This document shows, piece after piece, positions 22,561 through 34,196 of a DNA stretch of 64,000 bases. The stretch covers positions 434,001 to 498,000 of the forward strand of contig JAACJO010000022.1 of assembly GCA_013368445.1 (NCBI GenBank), read 5' to 3'. Origin of the DNA: Leucocoprinus leucothites. Its lineage: Eukaryota; Basidiomycota; Agaricomycetes; Agaricales; Agaricaceae. Each line of letters starts with the position of its first letter. Position 1 is the stretch's first letter. Position numbers and translations under genes: made by a program. Below the pieces are notes generated by a model, which was given only the letters and a program-made list of their open reading frames with translations, searched no databases and had not been told where the DNA came from.

Positions 22561-22887
22561 TATATTTCTATAGTCTATTAATCTTGATAATGCATTTTGT
22601 TTCTCTTTCAGCAGCCTGCTTCAATGCCCAATGCATGGGAGAAATGCCAACGTCCCTGTCACAGATTATCACACCAATGTAAGGTTGGATGGATCTGTGC
22701 TGGAGCTACCTTATTGATTTCATTTCTACATGACACTATACAGTAAAGTTTCACCTTCACAATGATTCCTCACCTCCTAGAGCACAGGACTATGTACTTT
22801 GTTTCACCTCAAGTGTTGCATGAATGAGATAAGCAAGATTAAAGTATGCAATCATGTGATGGTGCAATACTTTTGGATGCCACTGTA

Positions 22888-25760
22888 GGGGAAGTCATTG
22901 ACAAACTAAAAGATGCCAAATACTTCAACAAACTTGACCTCATCTGGGGATACAACAATGTCTAGATCAAAGAAGGAGATGAATGGAAGGCTGCATTTTT
23001 AACAAACAAAGGACTCTTTGAACCAAAAGTCATGTTCTTTGGAATGTGTAACTCCCCAGGAACATTCTAGAAGATGATGACAAGCATATTCTGGGAGTTA
23101 ATCTATGAAGGAGTACTGGCCAACTACATGGATGATTTCATAGTGCTGGCTTCATTCACAAAAGAACTCCACATTAGGCCTGAAATTATATAAGTACTAG
23201 TATTTATGCAATATATATAGAAGATGTACTGTAAACAAAATTTACATATATACTGAATTATATGTAAAATCTATTCAATCCAGTTTACAATATAATTTAC
23301 AAACCATGCATTTTATAGATATATATTGAATATAGTTTAAATACATATTATATAAAAACTAGTATGTATGTAAATTTTGTTTACAGTACATCTTCTATAT
23401 ATATTGCATAAATGCTAGTACTTATGTAATTTCAGGCCTAGTGCCAAGAACAAACAATCTGATTCCTCAAAGTTGCAGAGAAACACAACCTATGCTTCAA
23501 ACAATCCAAATGCAAATTTGATGCTACAGAAATACCAATCCTTGGAGTATGGGTAGGAGGGGGAGAAGTGAAAATGGAATACGACAAAGTCTCAGCAGTC
23601 AGAAATTGGGAAACACTAAACAACACCAAAGGTGTCAAAAGCTTCCTAGGATTTATCAACTTCTACAGATGATTCATACAGAACTTCAGCCACATTGCAG
23701 CCCCACTCAACAAACTCAAAGGGAAAGGGGAATGGAAGTGGGAAGAAGACCAACAGAAAGTGTTTGACAAACTCAAGAGATTAGTCATGGAAGAACTGGT
23801 CCTTGCCCTACTACAGCAAACCAGACAATTCAGAGTGGAGTTGGATGTATCAGGACATGCCATAGGCAAAGTACTATCACAAGAGCAGGAAAACAAATGG
23901 AAACCCATCACATTCCTATCATGCACCATAAACCCAGCAGAACAAAACTATGAGATATATGACAAGGAACTCCTAGCTATTGTGGAGGCACTAAAAGTAT
24001 GGAGACAATACCTACTGGATGCAGAAACCCAATTTGAGATATAGTCAGACCACAAAAACCTGAAATACTTCAGGGAACCCCATAAACTGAATGGACAATA
24101 AGCATGATAGTACCTCAGACTCCAGAACTATGACTTCACAATCAAACACATCCCAGGAAAGACAAACACAAAAGCAGACATACTCTTGCAAAAAATGGGT
24201 TTTGACACAAAGAATGACAATAGAGACATTACTCTACTGGGGGAGAAAACATTCATCCAGGGAATAACAGGTGAAGAAGAGACCACAATGGAGATCATCA
24301 TACTGTGCAACACACACTTCCAAGTGAAAGGAGATGAGGACATTCTGAAAAGGATCCAAAACCACACAGCATGCAAAACAATGTTCTGAGAAGCCCAGAA
24401 AGACCCCAAAACAGCTTGGAAAGAAGATGGAATCCCCTACTTCAAAGGATGAATATATGTACCAAAACTTGCTGAATTATAGGAAGACATCATGATCACA
24501 CACCACAATGACCCAGACATAGAACACCCAGGGCAACACTGCATGATCAACCTAATCAAAAGGACCTTCTAGTAGCTATCATTATAAAACAACATCAAGT
24601 AATTTGTCAAAGGATGCCACACATGTCAACGAAACAAGGTATTGCACACCTGTTCAGCAGGACCACTACACCCTTTATCCATACCATCACAGCCATGGGA
24701 AGAAATCAGCACTGATATGATTGGACTACTCCCACCATTACAAGAGAAGGACACCATCTTGGTGATAGTCAACAGGTACTCCAAAATGATATGACTCATC
24801 CCCATGACAACAAACCTGTCATTGGGAAAACTAGCTGAAATCTACAAAGATTAGATCTGGAAGCTCCACAGGATTCCCCAGGGAATTGTCAGTAACAGAG
24901 GACCACAATTTGCATCAATGTTCATGAAAGAACTATGCAAAGCATTGGGAACCAGATGAAACCTTTCAATGGCCTACCACCCCCAGATGGATGGACAAAC
25001 AGAATGAATCAACTGGGAAGTTGAAACATTCCTATGACATTACATCAACTACAAGCAAGATGACTAGGTGAGGTGGCTCACAATGGCAGAATTCCAGTAT
25101 AACAATAAGGCACATTTGGTAACAGGCCAATCTCCATTCTATGTCAACTATGGATAACACCTGTGGAAAGGAACCCTGACAATCAAAACAGAGATACCAT
25201 CCCTGGAAGAATGGTTAAAGTAACTAGAGGAGACAAGAAAAGAAGTATTGGCAGCATTAAACAACAACTGAGAAACAATGGAGGAACAACACAATCAGCA
25301 GAGAGGACAAGCCCTCAACCTCAGGGAAGGAGAACTCATGTGGGTTGAAGGTACTCACATTGCAATGAACTGACCCACAAAGAAACTTGATCACAAGAGA
25401 TATGGATCCTTCAAGGTAAAAGAACCAATCAGAGAGGGAGCTTATCAACTAGAACTCCCAGAAGGGTGGATGATACACAATGTTTTCAACAAGAACCTCC
25501 TGAAATGTCACCACAGACCAGAGTTTGACACACAAAAACTTCCCACTCCACTGCCACCTGACCTCATTGAAGGAGAAGAGGAATACAAAGTTGATGAAAT
25601 CTGTGGTTACCAGAAGAAGGGATGTGGCACCCAATACCTGGTATACTGGAAAGGGTATGGGAATGAACATGACTAATGGATAGTAAAATCAAATTTAGAA
25701 CACACAAAGGAGGCAATTGAGGATTACCATTGGAAGGTTCCAGGATGAAAACCTTTAAAA
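22888..25760 (+). pseudogene. Gypsy-A pol, second part: RT, RNase H, integrase, chromodomain
   Basis: RT continues as GEVIDKLKDAKYFNKLDL, with [13 protein letters not shown] and the catalytic LANYMDDFIVLA (about 23120). It is interrupted by a MITE at 23176 and goes on through KSFLGFINFYR. RNase H shows QFRVELDVSGHAIGKVLSQ and YEIYDKELLAIVEALKVWR. The integrase zinc region (HPGQH... CHTCQRNK, about 24525-24640) is followed by the catalytic ISTDMIGLLPP, SNRGPQFASMF and WEVETFL region. The chromodomain is EYKVDEICGYQKK...QYLVYWKGYGNEHD (about 25575-25676). More than twenty stops are present, most in former Trp or Arg codons. Confidence 0.9.
23177..23438. mobile_element. AT-rich MITE with long inverted repeats (262 bp)
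   Basis: It is flanked by TA (23175-23176 and 23439-23440) and begins GGCCTGAAATTATATAAGTA. The right end is the mirror image with few changes. The inverted repeats extend at least 70 bp, so the transcript could fold into a near-complete hairpin. No coding capacity. It lies in the Gypsy-A RT just after the YMDD motif. Confidence 0.88.
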
Positions 25761-25789
25761 GAGGGGGGTAAAACACCAAAGTAATGCAT

Positions 25790-26957
25790 CCCAACCAGAC
25801 TACCACAATGCTACACACCAACTACATCTACACTCTAACAACCTACCTTGACTCTAACCAATTCATCATGTACCCCAGCCACTACCTACCCATCCACAGA
25901 TGCAGTTATCTGATGCAACACAGCTATGAGGATGACTCACACCACCTCCACCACCAATGCGACCTCCAACACCATTGTATACCTCAATGTATAAGACATC
26001 AACAAACACAAAGAGATATGAAAGGATGGCCTCATGGAATACAATGTGACCATTGATGCCATCCAGAAGCTCATAGCCATCAAGGACTGTATCAACTCAA
26101 TCAACAAGATAGCTACTGAGGCAGTATCCCTCCTCATTGGCATTGAACCCCAACTCATTCAGCTTCTCTCCCTTGAGGATGTTGACAAGAACACCACATG
26201 AACCATCAATCAACTACAAGGCTTATGCTCCCACAATAATGCTGAGTACATGCATGAACTTCAGTTCAAGCTTGTTCAACAGTTGGGGAAATACTGGTAC
26301 CTTGGTATCATAGACATCCATGACTATGTCAATGAAATTCAAGCATCATACTCTCATACCAACAGAATGAGAGAACCAATACTCATGGCAAGATACTCCC
26401 CACCATCTGCCATGGTCAATGAACACAAATACCCTCACTCCCCTACACCATCCACCTCCTTGAACTCTCACTCCCAACTATCATATAAATCAGCCAACAA
26501 ACTCATGCTTATGCACCTACTAGCCAACAACATAGCCAAACCCCCAGTTGAACCCACATCAGAACCCGCTTTGTCCCAAGAGGCAGAACACCTGATCAAG
26601 TACCTGCATACCTACTGACACAATGGAGGTGTTACCTGGTTCCAACCAGCAGGATTGAATACCATGAAACACAATGGTGAATCTGACACCACCTATTGGG
26701 ACAATGTCATGAACACCTTCATAGCCAACCATGGCAACCTCAAGATCACACATAGCAGTTACTCCATTGAAAGCTTCCAAGGTGGCCCACAAAATGCCCT
26801 ATTCTTCATAGTTGCTATACCTGACAATGGAGGGTTCATCTTGGCCCCACCAAGAAAGCAACAGCCCACACTGCCATTGAAGGTTTCTAAAAAGGACTTA
26901 CAATTTACCTCCTATATTCCCATATGCCATATCTTACATGGACATTTACATTAGTCC
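25790..26957 (+). pseudogene. Gypsy-A ORF3 downstream of the chromodomain, unknown function
   Basis: After the chromodomain and the GGGGGTAAAACACC stretch, a coding-like frame continues to 26954 through about six stops. Readable blocks are a Thr/Ser/Pro-rich start, a helical segment (TIDAIQKLIAIKDCIN, then IATEAVSLLIGIEPQLIQLL), KLVQQLGKYWYLGIIDIHDY, a Pro-rich linker and a C-terminal YWDNVMNTFIANHGNLK segment. It occupies the position of env but shows no signal peptide or membrane anchor that I can see. Gypsy-B and Gypsy-D carry different frames at the same place. Confidence 0.55.
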
Positions 26958-26987
26958 ATGAGGACTTGAACTATAGAAAAGGGGTAA

Positions 26988-27252
26988 TGTTATGACTCTA
27001 CTCAGTTCCAGTACTTCCCATGTCAGTTTCTATTTCTGTAGTTACCCCACTCTCATGTCATAACCTATGTCATGGTCTTTATCATAGTTACCTGAGTCCT
27101 CTGACTCATACTTACCCAGGTCTGCTTTCTTTCTATATATATAGACTCCTAGGTAGAGTGTACTCCTTACACTTTACCAATTGTATCTTTCCCTTTATCA
27201 TTCTCAAGCCTTTGCCAGAGTTGCAACCTGAGTTCTGATGAAGGTCATAACA
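26988..27252 (+). repeat. 3' LTR of Gypsy-A
   Basis: Preceded by the polypurine tract GAAAAGGGGTAA. It begins TGTTATGACT and ends GGTCATAACA, and the TATA box and pyrimidine stretch match the 5' LTR. Confidence 0.9.
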
Positions 27253-27257
27253 AGCAG

Positions 27258-28975
27258 AGGTATATCCTTTTGTGAAAGATGGAGAAATTCCGCATGGTCA
27301 CTGAATGACCTACTTGACTATAGAACCAGATTAGTGGAAACTAACAGGACATGTCAGCACTTGACTACTGACTAGTAGACATTGTTACAGTCAGGAATGA
27401 GCTTTCATGAAACAAGACAACAATCAGCAGTGATAAAGATCTCATGATATCAGATGAGCAGGGGTAAGCACACCTTTGCAAAAGGATGTGGCAGTACTTA
27501 AACCCCAAAGAAAGCCTAGAGATACTCCTATTGGACAACCTTTCAATAAACCTCCTTTTATTATCAACAATGTGTACACATCATCCATGTAATTACTCCT
27601 TTAGTACTTTTGCAAAACCAATATAAACCTTTCTTGAGCATATAGTCTAGCAAGGAATCTCACCTGCTAAGGCTATGCTTAGAGACTGTCCCACACAATA
27701 TATCTGAGTGAGTAGTAAAAAGTGTATTGAGTGTCCTTTTGTCATAGACCATTAAAGAATTGGAAAACACCTTTCAAGAAAGAACATTACTGTGAGATTC
27801 ATATAAGTTCAGAGTGTGAAGAAGTCTGGAAAAGACTTATAAGCTGTATATTACATCTAGTATCCAGGAGTGGTGCTAGTCAGTGTCAGTTGTATTGTAA
27901 TAGTGCCAAGTGTTTGTAAAAGTGATGATTTGTGAACACCAGTCTATTACACTTCTGTATTCTAAGAGACTTGTAGTTGTGCAGCATTGTATAACAAGGA
28001 TCATTGAGTTCCTTTTGCAAACTGGTCATTCCAGTACAAAACTGGCCTACAGACAACTTCCATTATCTATCATTATCAACCTTTGCACTTTCATGAAACA
28101 TCCTTCTTTATTGATTAACCTCCCACAAACTTGTATTGAGTTTAGGAGTGTTGGTTGTTAATGTTATTATTGTTATCTATCATTCACTATCTGACTACAT
28201 TCCCTTTATTTCCTTAACAATTACATTTCTGCCTCTTCAGCAGGGTGAACACAGTGGTATTTGGAGGGCGAACAAGCAAGGTACAGGAATGTAGACTACA
28301 AGATTATATACCATAGAAACAATGGAATATATTTAAACTTAGAATAAATCACAAGAATAATCCTTGGATTGTTATTCCAACATGATACTCATACAGACAA
28401 GGGTAGGTGCATGAGTTTGATTATTGCACCTGTGTGTCATAAACCTTTCCTTGACACCCTTCACCCCATTTTCCTTCTCCAGCTTTATAAATTACCACTA
28501 GGCTATTCAAAATCCTGACCTTGTGCTCCATCAACCTTGCTCCCAGATCTTGTTATTGATGGGATCTGGGGAGGGACAAGACAGACACAATTTTGTACTT
28601 GAGAGTCAGAACAAGAGGGGAGGAAGGCAAGGGTAGTTTTTCACCATGCTGGTCTCAATAGCATTAGTATTAGTTCTTAACCAAAATAGTTGATCATTGT
28701 GGTGTGGTGATATGATACAGGTGATTTTCAAAGTGAAACAAGTGGCAAAGAGGAGAATGTGGATAACTAGTGGGCAAAAGCCCAGAGGGCTTCCCTGCCC
28801 AGTAGGCAGTAGACCTACAAGACTTGGCTGTGATACCTGTTAAGTTAGTTTCAATGCATGCAGCCAAGGCTAGATACCCACAGTACTAGGAGAAACTGGT
28901 GCTCTGTTGACTGTCATTAACAGTGTGACTGCTGGGTGGTCTCTCAAGAAGCTAGGACTTGGAGATCAGTTCCCA
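27258..28975. other. No gene recognised
   Basis: AT-rich, CpG-poor sequence between the Gypsy-A target site and the tyrosine-recombinase element. Short frames have no recognisable motif. It may be the continuation of the pre-insertion sequence of 4263-5865, but I see no shared landmarks. Confidence 0.4.
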
Positions 28976-28979
28976 GGTG

Positions 28980-30757
28980 AGTGTGCTGTGCCAGGATTTC
29001 TGTGTGATGTGTGATGTACACTCCAAAAGCATTGCTTGACTATTGGCCTTTTGCCTTCATGGCTTCAAAGGAGAGACCCTGGAGGAGATAATGGAGGGTT
29101 GAGCCAATCTGGATCATGTGTCCTTGAAGTGGAGCAAAACTAGCCTCTTGAGCTGCTGAGTTGATGATGGTATTGAACTGTCACTTGGTTATCAGCCTCC
29201 ATGACTGTTTGTGAGGAAAGGAGAAAATGTGCCCACTCAGAGATGGATTGCTAAGGCCGAGATGCCATTCAAAGGCTGTTACTGGGTCTGTGAAACCATC
29301 TTGTTGTGTCCAGTAGATGTCTTCTCCTATGAGGGATGTCTCAGTCTTTGGTAGGTGGATGATCATGGTGCTGATGCCTGCCCTGTCACACTTGGTTCAC
29401 ATGTCCACATGTGAAGGGTGGAGTTCTACTTGGAAGCCATTGAGCAATGGGACTGTGGGCTTACCAAGATGTGCTGTAGCATAGAAAGCCGTTGTGAGGC
29501 ATGCATAGGCTGCTACATATAGGTGATCAGACATATTCAAATGAGAATGGATCGCTGTGATGATCTCAGTGGTATATGGCTGCTGCTTAGGTCTCTTTGT
29601 TGTTGTGGGAGCTACTTTCTGGGTGGCACATAACAGGGTTTTGAGTTCCAGTTCTTCCACCTCCCATTTGAGATCATGAATGAGGTGCCATGCTTGAAGA
29701 CTGGCAATGTAGTTGAAGACTGCACTGCTTGAATATGTACCTGCTATAGCTACAATGAAAGTGGACAGCAGAGGATGGGAGATGGGGGCTTGGTAGTCTT
29801 CATCAACACTGTAGGAGTTGCAGAAAACATGGAACACCAGGAGGCCAGAGCTATAGGTGCTGAGTGTTGATTCATCCCAGCTTAGGTAGAGTAGCTGTTG
29901 TACTCTTTCTCAATCCTTAGTTGCAATAAAGGAGTGGTGGCCTATTGTAGTCTTTGCTGTAAGTAACAGTGTGGGCTAGGGAGGAAGCCACTTGAGGAGG
30001 CAGTCTTTTGCAAGGACATGAGGGCATAGATGGGAGGGTTTTGGAGTGAGATTTATAGGGTACAGTGAGGGAAGGGGAGGTGTAGTGGTTGTTGGAGTCA
30101 AAGAACAGTGTATGGGGGCATCAAATCTTGGCATGTTAGTATCCCCATGCCTTGGTCTGGGCTGTGAGTTCTTCTGCTTGGCAATCAAGTGCATGAGAAA
30201 AGGAGTCAGATGGTTGTGTGCTGTGGGCTGGCTTGGATTTGGATTTTGGTAGCTGGTTAATGCTAGCCAGTCGTTGCTCAGCTGGGAGAAGAGGGTGGTC
30301 AAAATTGACAACAAAAGGTCTGAGTTCTGATGGGATTGGGGGAGCAGGGAGGAGGAGGGAAGTGTGGTAGTGGATGCCATGTGAAGGGTTGTCAGCAGGG
30401 TTGTGGCTGCTGGGGACATAGCATGTGTAGAAATTGACATTTGCATTTTCAGCAAGCTCTCCTACTTGCTTAAAGATGTTGTTTGTTGGTTGGTTTTGAC
30501 CTTTCCACCACCCTTTGACAACACCATTGTTGTTGCCAAAGACTCTGAAGTGTCCTCCATTTGGGTTGTGAGTGAGGATAATGGAAACAAGAAGAAGGAA
30601 TCCAACTGCTTCTGCCCATCCAATGTCATGTCCTGTCCCTGGGTTGTTCCAGCCTGGGATGAGTCTCCATGCCTGCCATCTGTTGCCAATCATAATGCCA
30701 AGTCCCACTTCTGAGCTAGTGTCTGAGTATGCTTAGAGGTCTGTGATAGTGACATAG
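28980..30757 (-). pseudogene. Tyrosine-recombinase retroelement (DIRS/Ngaro-like) remnant: RNase H plus recombinase
   Basis: Read on the minus strand, 30708-30400 gives an RNase H-like domain (WQAWRLIPGWNNPGTGHDIG, then WAEAVGF and YVPSSHNPADNPSHG). A linker leads to a tyrosine recombinase at about 29840-28990: SSAVFNYIASLQAWHLIH, LKTLLCATQKVAP, ACLTTAFYATAHLGKPTVP, IYWTQQDGFTDP and LQGHMIQIGSTLHYLLQG, ending in VYITHHTEILAQ. The HxxR box now reads HMIQ, so a catalytic Arg has become Gln (CGG to CAG type change); the nucleophile Tyr region is VYITHH. This RNase H plus recombinase order is known from DIRS-order elements of fungi. The RT half is absent: the sequence stops at the left LTR of Gypsy-D. 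Three or more stops occur. Confidence 0.8.
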
Positions 30758-31422
30758 TGTTATGTATATTGATTATACCTAGCATTTGTTTCCTATACAA
30801 TATGAAGTCAATATTAGCTTTACTTAAGTAATATTGCAATTATGTTTTCATCTTATTTGTTCTTGTATTTTCCTAGTTTATTTTGACTCATTTACTTTGT
30901 CTCATTATAACTCATTATGACTTGTTTGGTTTTGTTTACCTTTTGATGACATGTGATTATTAAATATAGTCATGCTATATTTGGACTATCTTGTAATCTA
31001 GTCAGATGATCAAAAAAGAACTTCTTTAGAAGAACTTCTAAAGCTTCTTTGACAGATCATGTCTTATATAGTTTAATTAGCATTAAGGAAGCTGTACACT
31101 TCTCTTCTTTCATTAGAAGCCCTTAGCCCTAGTTAATAATAGATACAGACTTGTATCATATATAAGTCATCGACATCTACCAAGGAGAAACATCATTTCT
31201 ACTTGGTTAGGTGGAGACTCAATACAAGCCTTTATCTATACAAAGTAGAATTGAACTTAAGCTCTAAGATCTCAATTACCAAAGTCTTTACTCTTATAAT
31301 CACTGTATTATAACTCTGACTTAGTAAACAACTTTGTCGCTTACTGAGAAGGAGTCCCCTTTGATAAGATCAAGTTGATACTTATTGTACCAGCTTAGGA
31401 CTGGGCCAGTGTCACTATAACA
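30758..31422 (+). repeat. 5' LTR of Gypsy-D (665 bp)
   Basis: It begins TGTTATGTATATTG and ends GTCACTATAACA. I set the end here because element E, a relative, terminates at the same motif next to its target duplication. A TATATAG box lies near 31065. Confidence 0.85.
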
Positions 31423-32005
31423 TTAAGTAGAAACAATCCATCTCTGTTAGCACAGAGCTGTTACTTTGCCCAGTAACCCAACAACATTGCAAATACTGTT
31501 GATTTGGGTTATCGCAGTTATCACACAAGCTGTCCCAAAACTATTGTGTATAACAACGGAGAGAGGATCGACACACATTGCCAACTAGTGGAATAGTTGA
31601 GGATCACTCTTATTGATCTGAGCGAATACCCATGCTCTTAAAACATTTGGAGGCTAGTGAGAGCTAAGGTCATAGCACCTAAATCTCAAATAAGATACCA
31701 GACCCAAGGGTAGATACTCAGAAGGGAGAAATTTGCCAGAAGAATAGGCATATCTCTGAAGAATACCAGACCCAAAGGTAAATACTTGGAAGACAGTTTA
31801 TCTGTTGAAAGTCTTAAGAGACTATAAATACACAGTCCAAGTGACTATAAAGGTGAGTCTAAAGTGACTATAAACTAATTTTCCAATCACGGCAGAATCA
31901 AACTGCAAGTGTGATAATTGTCTTTAGGACAATTTACCATTTAAGACCATACCAGGTGTCTCTATAGGCACCCATAAACATAGTCCACAACAGACCCAGC
32001 AGAGT
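31423..32005 (+). other. Gypsy-D leader between LTR and gag
   Basis: About 580 bp without a gene. It carries a repeated motif around ACCAGACCCAAGGGTA (about 31698) and ACCAGACCCAAAGGTA (about 31764), which recurs in E. It may include an intron or packaging signals; none is proven. Confidence 0.5.
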
Positions 32006-34196
32006 TTGCAAGACAGGTCGAAATCTTCAAAAGAAAGGAATTCCCAGAAGAATCCTATAGTACCTACTACAGTGAAACCTGAAGAACAAGATTCTACAAA
32101 AGTAAAGGATCAGGAAGATTCTATTACATCAAAGAACATGAAGGGAAAATTGCCTGCATTCCAATCAAGAAAGAACAAGAAGGGATCCTCAAAGCTGAAT
32201 TTGTCACATTTGGTCAGAAGCAACTTCACAGAACTGTCAAACAACAAATCAAAAAGAGGAGCTGGTCTTGAAGAACTTCGAGACATTACCCTTGAACAGT
32301 ACACTGAAGAAGCAAGAAGATAACAAACTCCATTTCCAGAAACCCCTGCAGAATCTAGCAGGACCATCGAACCAGAACCAGTCCTTGACATTACCCCAAG
32401 AACTGGAGAAACCTCTCAAGAAAATAATTCAGAGCCCAGAATTGACACTTCAAGCTCAGAAGAATCTGAAGCTGATGAAGATGATGAAGAAGGAACAAAT
32501 AGCAGAAATAGAAGCCAACAGGAATCTAAAGGAAATCGAACAGAAGAGGAAGCAGAAGCACTTGCAAGGGCAATCAATAATCTCAAACTCAAATCTCCAG
32601 AGAAGCCCAGAGTCGATAGACCCCCTTCTTATACCTTGAGCCCAGCCTTTGGACATAGCCCAAGGTTCCTCAGCCCCATTACAAACCCTATCCCCTTTAG
32701 CTTTATCAATTCCCCCACTGGTATTGCCAGTACCAGTACCCTACCAGCAACCAATCCCAATGTTACTACAGCCAGTACCACTATCACCATACCCGCTAAC
32801 ACCCAAACAAAAGGGAAAGCAAAGGCAGTTGTCACCAACACAGGAGGTTCTTCAAATTGAAGAAGCCCCACACTGCCACCACTAAGACCACAAGGAGGAC
32901 CACCAAGTCCCGGAGGTAATCTGTCTGGAGGCCCAGGAGGACCAGGAGGACCAGGAGGAGGACCACCAAATCCTAATCCAAACCTCCCACAAAATCAAAA
33001 CATGGCACAATCCCAGCCAGGTTTCCAGCTCAAATTCCCAAGGCCCAACAGGTTTGATGGCAACCCAAGCTACTACAGACCATGGATGGCTGAAGTTGAA
33101 CTCTACTTTGACTCATATGGTGTCACAGATGACCAATCAAGAATCAACTACACCCTTGGACTACTTGATGGAGCTGCCAAGTTATGGCAATAGGATTACA
33201 GACTTAGTCAAGCAACTGCAGCTACCCAGGCAGGACACATCCCACACACCTTTGACCAGTTCAAGAATGCACTCAAACAGTCATTTGCTCCAACACAACA
33301 GAGCTTTGAGGCTGAAAGAGAGCTCTGTTATTACAGACAACAAAACAAATACATTGAAGAATACATTGCCAATTTTTCCGTCCTTGCCTCACATGCAGGA
33401 CTTACTGACAGCACTTCTCTCCAATCCTACTTTGCCAAAGGACTTGATAATGATACCAGATTTGAAGCAATCCAATCTGACCCCCAAACCCTCAACAAGT
33501 GGAAAACTGCCACAAGACAGGCATACAAAGTTGTCCAAGAGCAAAGGAGATACTGCATTGGAAATTCTAATCCAGGATCTTCAAACAGATCAAGAAAGAC
33601 CAAAAAGAATATTAGACCACATGGACCTCAACCATGATATAATGACATCTATAGTCAACCTATATCTAGACCCAGACAATCCAAGTGGGACATGGATATT
33701 GACAGAATATCGAGAGGCATATACTGATTATCAGTCAAAGATGATCAGGAAGCAGACGATAGAGGTATATATGAACTTGGCACAGAGGATGATGATAATT
33801 CTGAAGAAGAGGAGAGTAAAGGAGAAGACATCAACCAAACATACAATGAAGGACCAAGCAATACAGACAGAGATGTCTATGGTTCACTATACTCCCACAT
33901 CATCAATAATGTTCTCACTGACAAGCAGAGAATTGCACTCAAGAGAGGAGAATGCTTCTTCTTCCACAAGAAAGGACATTTTGCTAAATCTTGTCCAGCA
34001 AGGAAGGTTTGGTTTAAGTCAAGAGGAAAGACAAACATAGGATCGAAGCAGATGCAGAAGTCCCAGTTCAAACCAAAACAAGGGAATCATAGACCTTTCA
34101 AGCCTAAAAGGAAAGATCCTGACACCATGGTCTATGAAATAGACCAAGCTAGCGACAAAGATGATCTGTTTCAAGAATACTCAAATGAAAATTTTT
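32006..34196 (+). pseudogene. Gypsy-D gag, decayed
   Basis: The true frame starts without an ATG near 31996 (DPAEFARQVEIF) and shows GSGRFYYIKEHEGK, VGQKQLHRTVKQQIKRGAG-like sequence, an acidic SSEESEADEDDEEG stretch, a Pro/Gly-rich linker and a capsid domain at about 33000-33500 (FPRPNRFDGNPSYYRPWMAE, EAERELCYYRQQNKYIEEYI). A knuckle follows as CFFFHKKGHFAKSC, where the second Cys has become Phe. Other long frames here (for example 33054-34040) are out of register with the conserved domains. Several stops interrupt the frame. Element E has the same Gag with fewer mutations and an intact CFFCHKKGHFAKSC knuckle. Confidence 0.85.

Larger units (their letters stand above)
9685..22711 (+). mobile_element. 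DDE transposon H of the CELN-PIEQCWG type, TA target (contains Gypsy-B)
   Basis: The terminal inverted repeats are about 27 bp, beginning AGGTAGCTCCAGCACAGATC, with TA on both sides (9683-9684 and 22712-22713). Without Gypsy-B the element is about 2.7 kb. Its transposase is split by Gypsy-B. From 9711 to 10215 I see no coding sequence. Confidence 0.85.
8261..22885 (-). mobile_element. Tc1-like transposon G (contains element H)
   Basis: The terminal inverted repeats start CAGTGGCATCCAAAAGTATT and are flanked by TA (8259-8260 and 22886-22887). Removing the element rejoins the Gypsy-A RT frame without loss or gain. Without element H it would be about 1.6 kb. The transposase is on the minus strand. 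Confidence 0.9.
5871..27252 (+). mobile_element. Ty3/Gypsy chromovirus Gypsy-A with nested insertions
   Basis: The element has 265-bp LTRs, a 5-bp target duplication, gag, protease, RT, RNase H, integrase, chromodomain and a further 3' ORF before the 3' LTR. Two foreign blocks are embedded: 8261-22885 (Tc1-G and its contents) and 23177-23438 (MITE). Without them it would be about 6.5 kb. All frames carry stops. By eye the two LTRs differ at about 16 of 265 positions, mostly transitions. Confidence 0.92.

Noticed and set aside
27258..28975. tRNA or rRNA genes here or elsewhere in the window
   Set aside because: I found no cloverleaf-like pair of A/B box motifs or rRNA-like stretches that I could support by eye; a tRNA scan was not possible.
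30758..31980. Gypsy-D LTR extending to 31980 (ending ACCCATAAACA)
   Set aside because: Element E shows the LTR terminus at CACTATAACA next to its target duplication, so the LTR is 665 bp and the rest is leader.
33054..34040. 328-codon open frame in Gypsy-D gag
   Set aside because: The capsid signature (NRFDGNPSYYRPWMAE) is in another frame; this one is its shadow.
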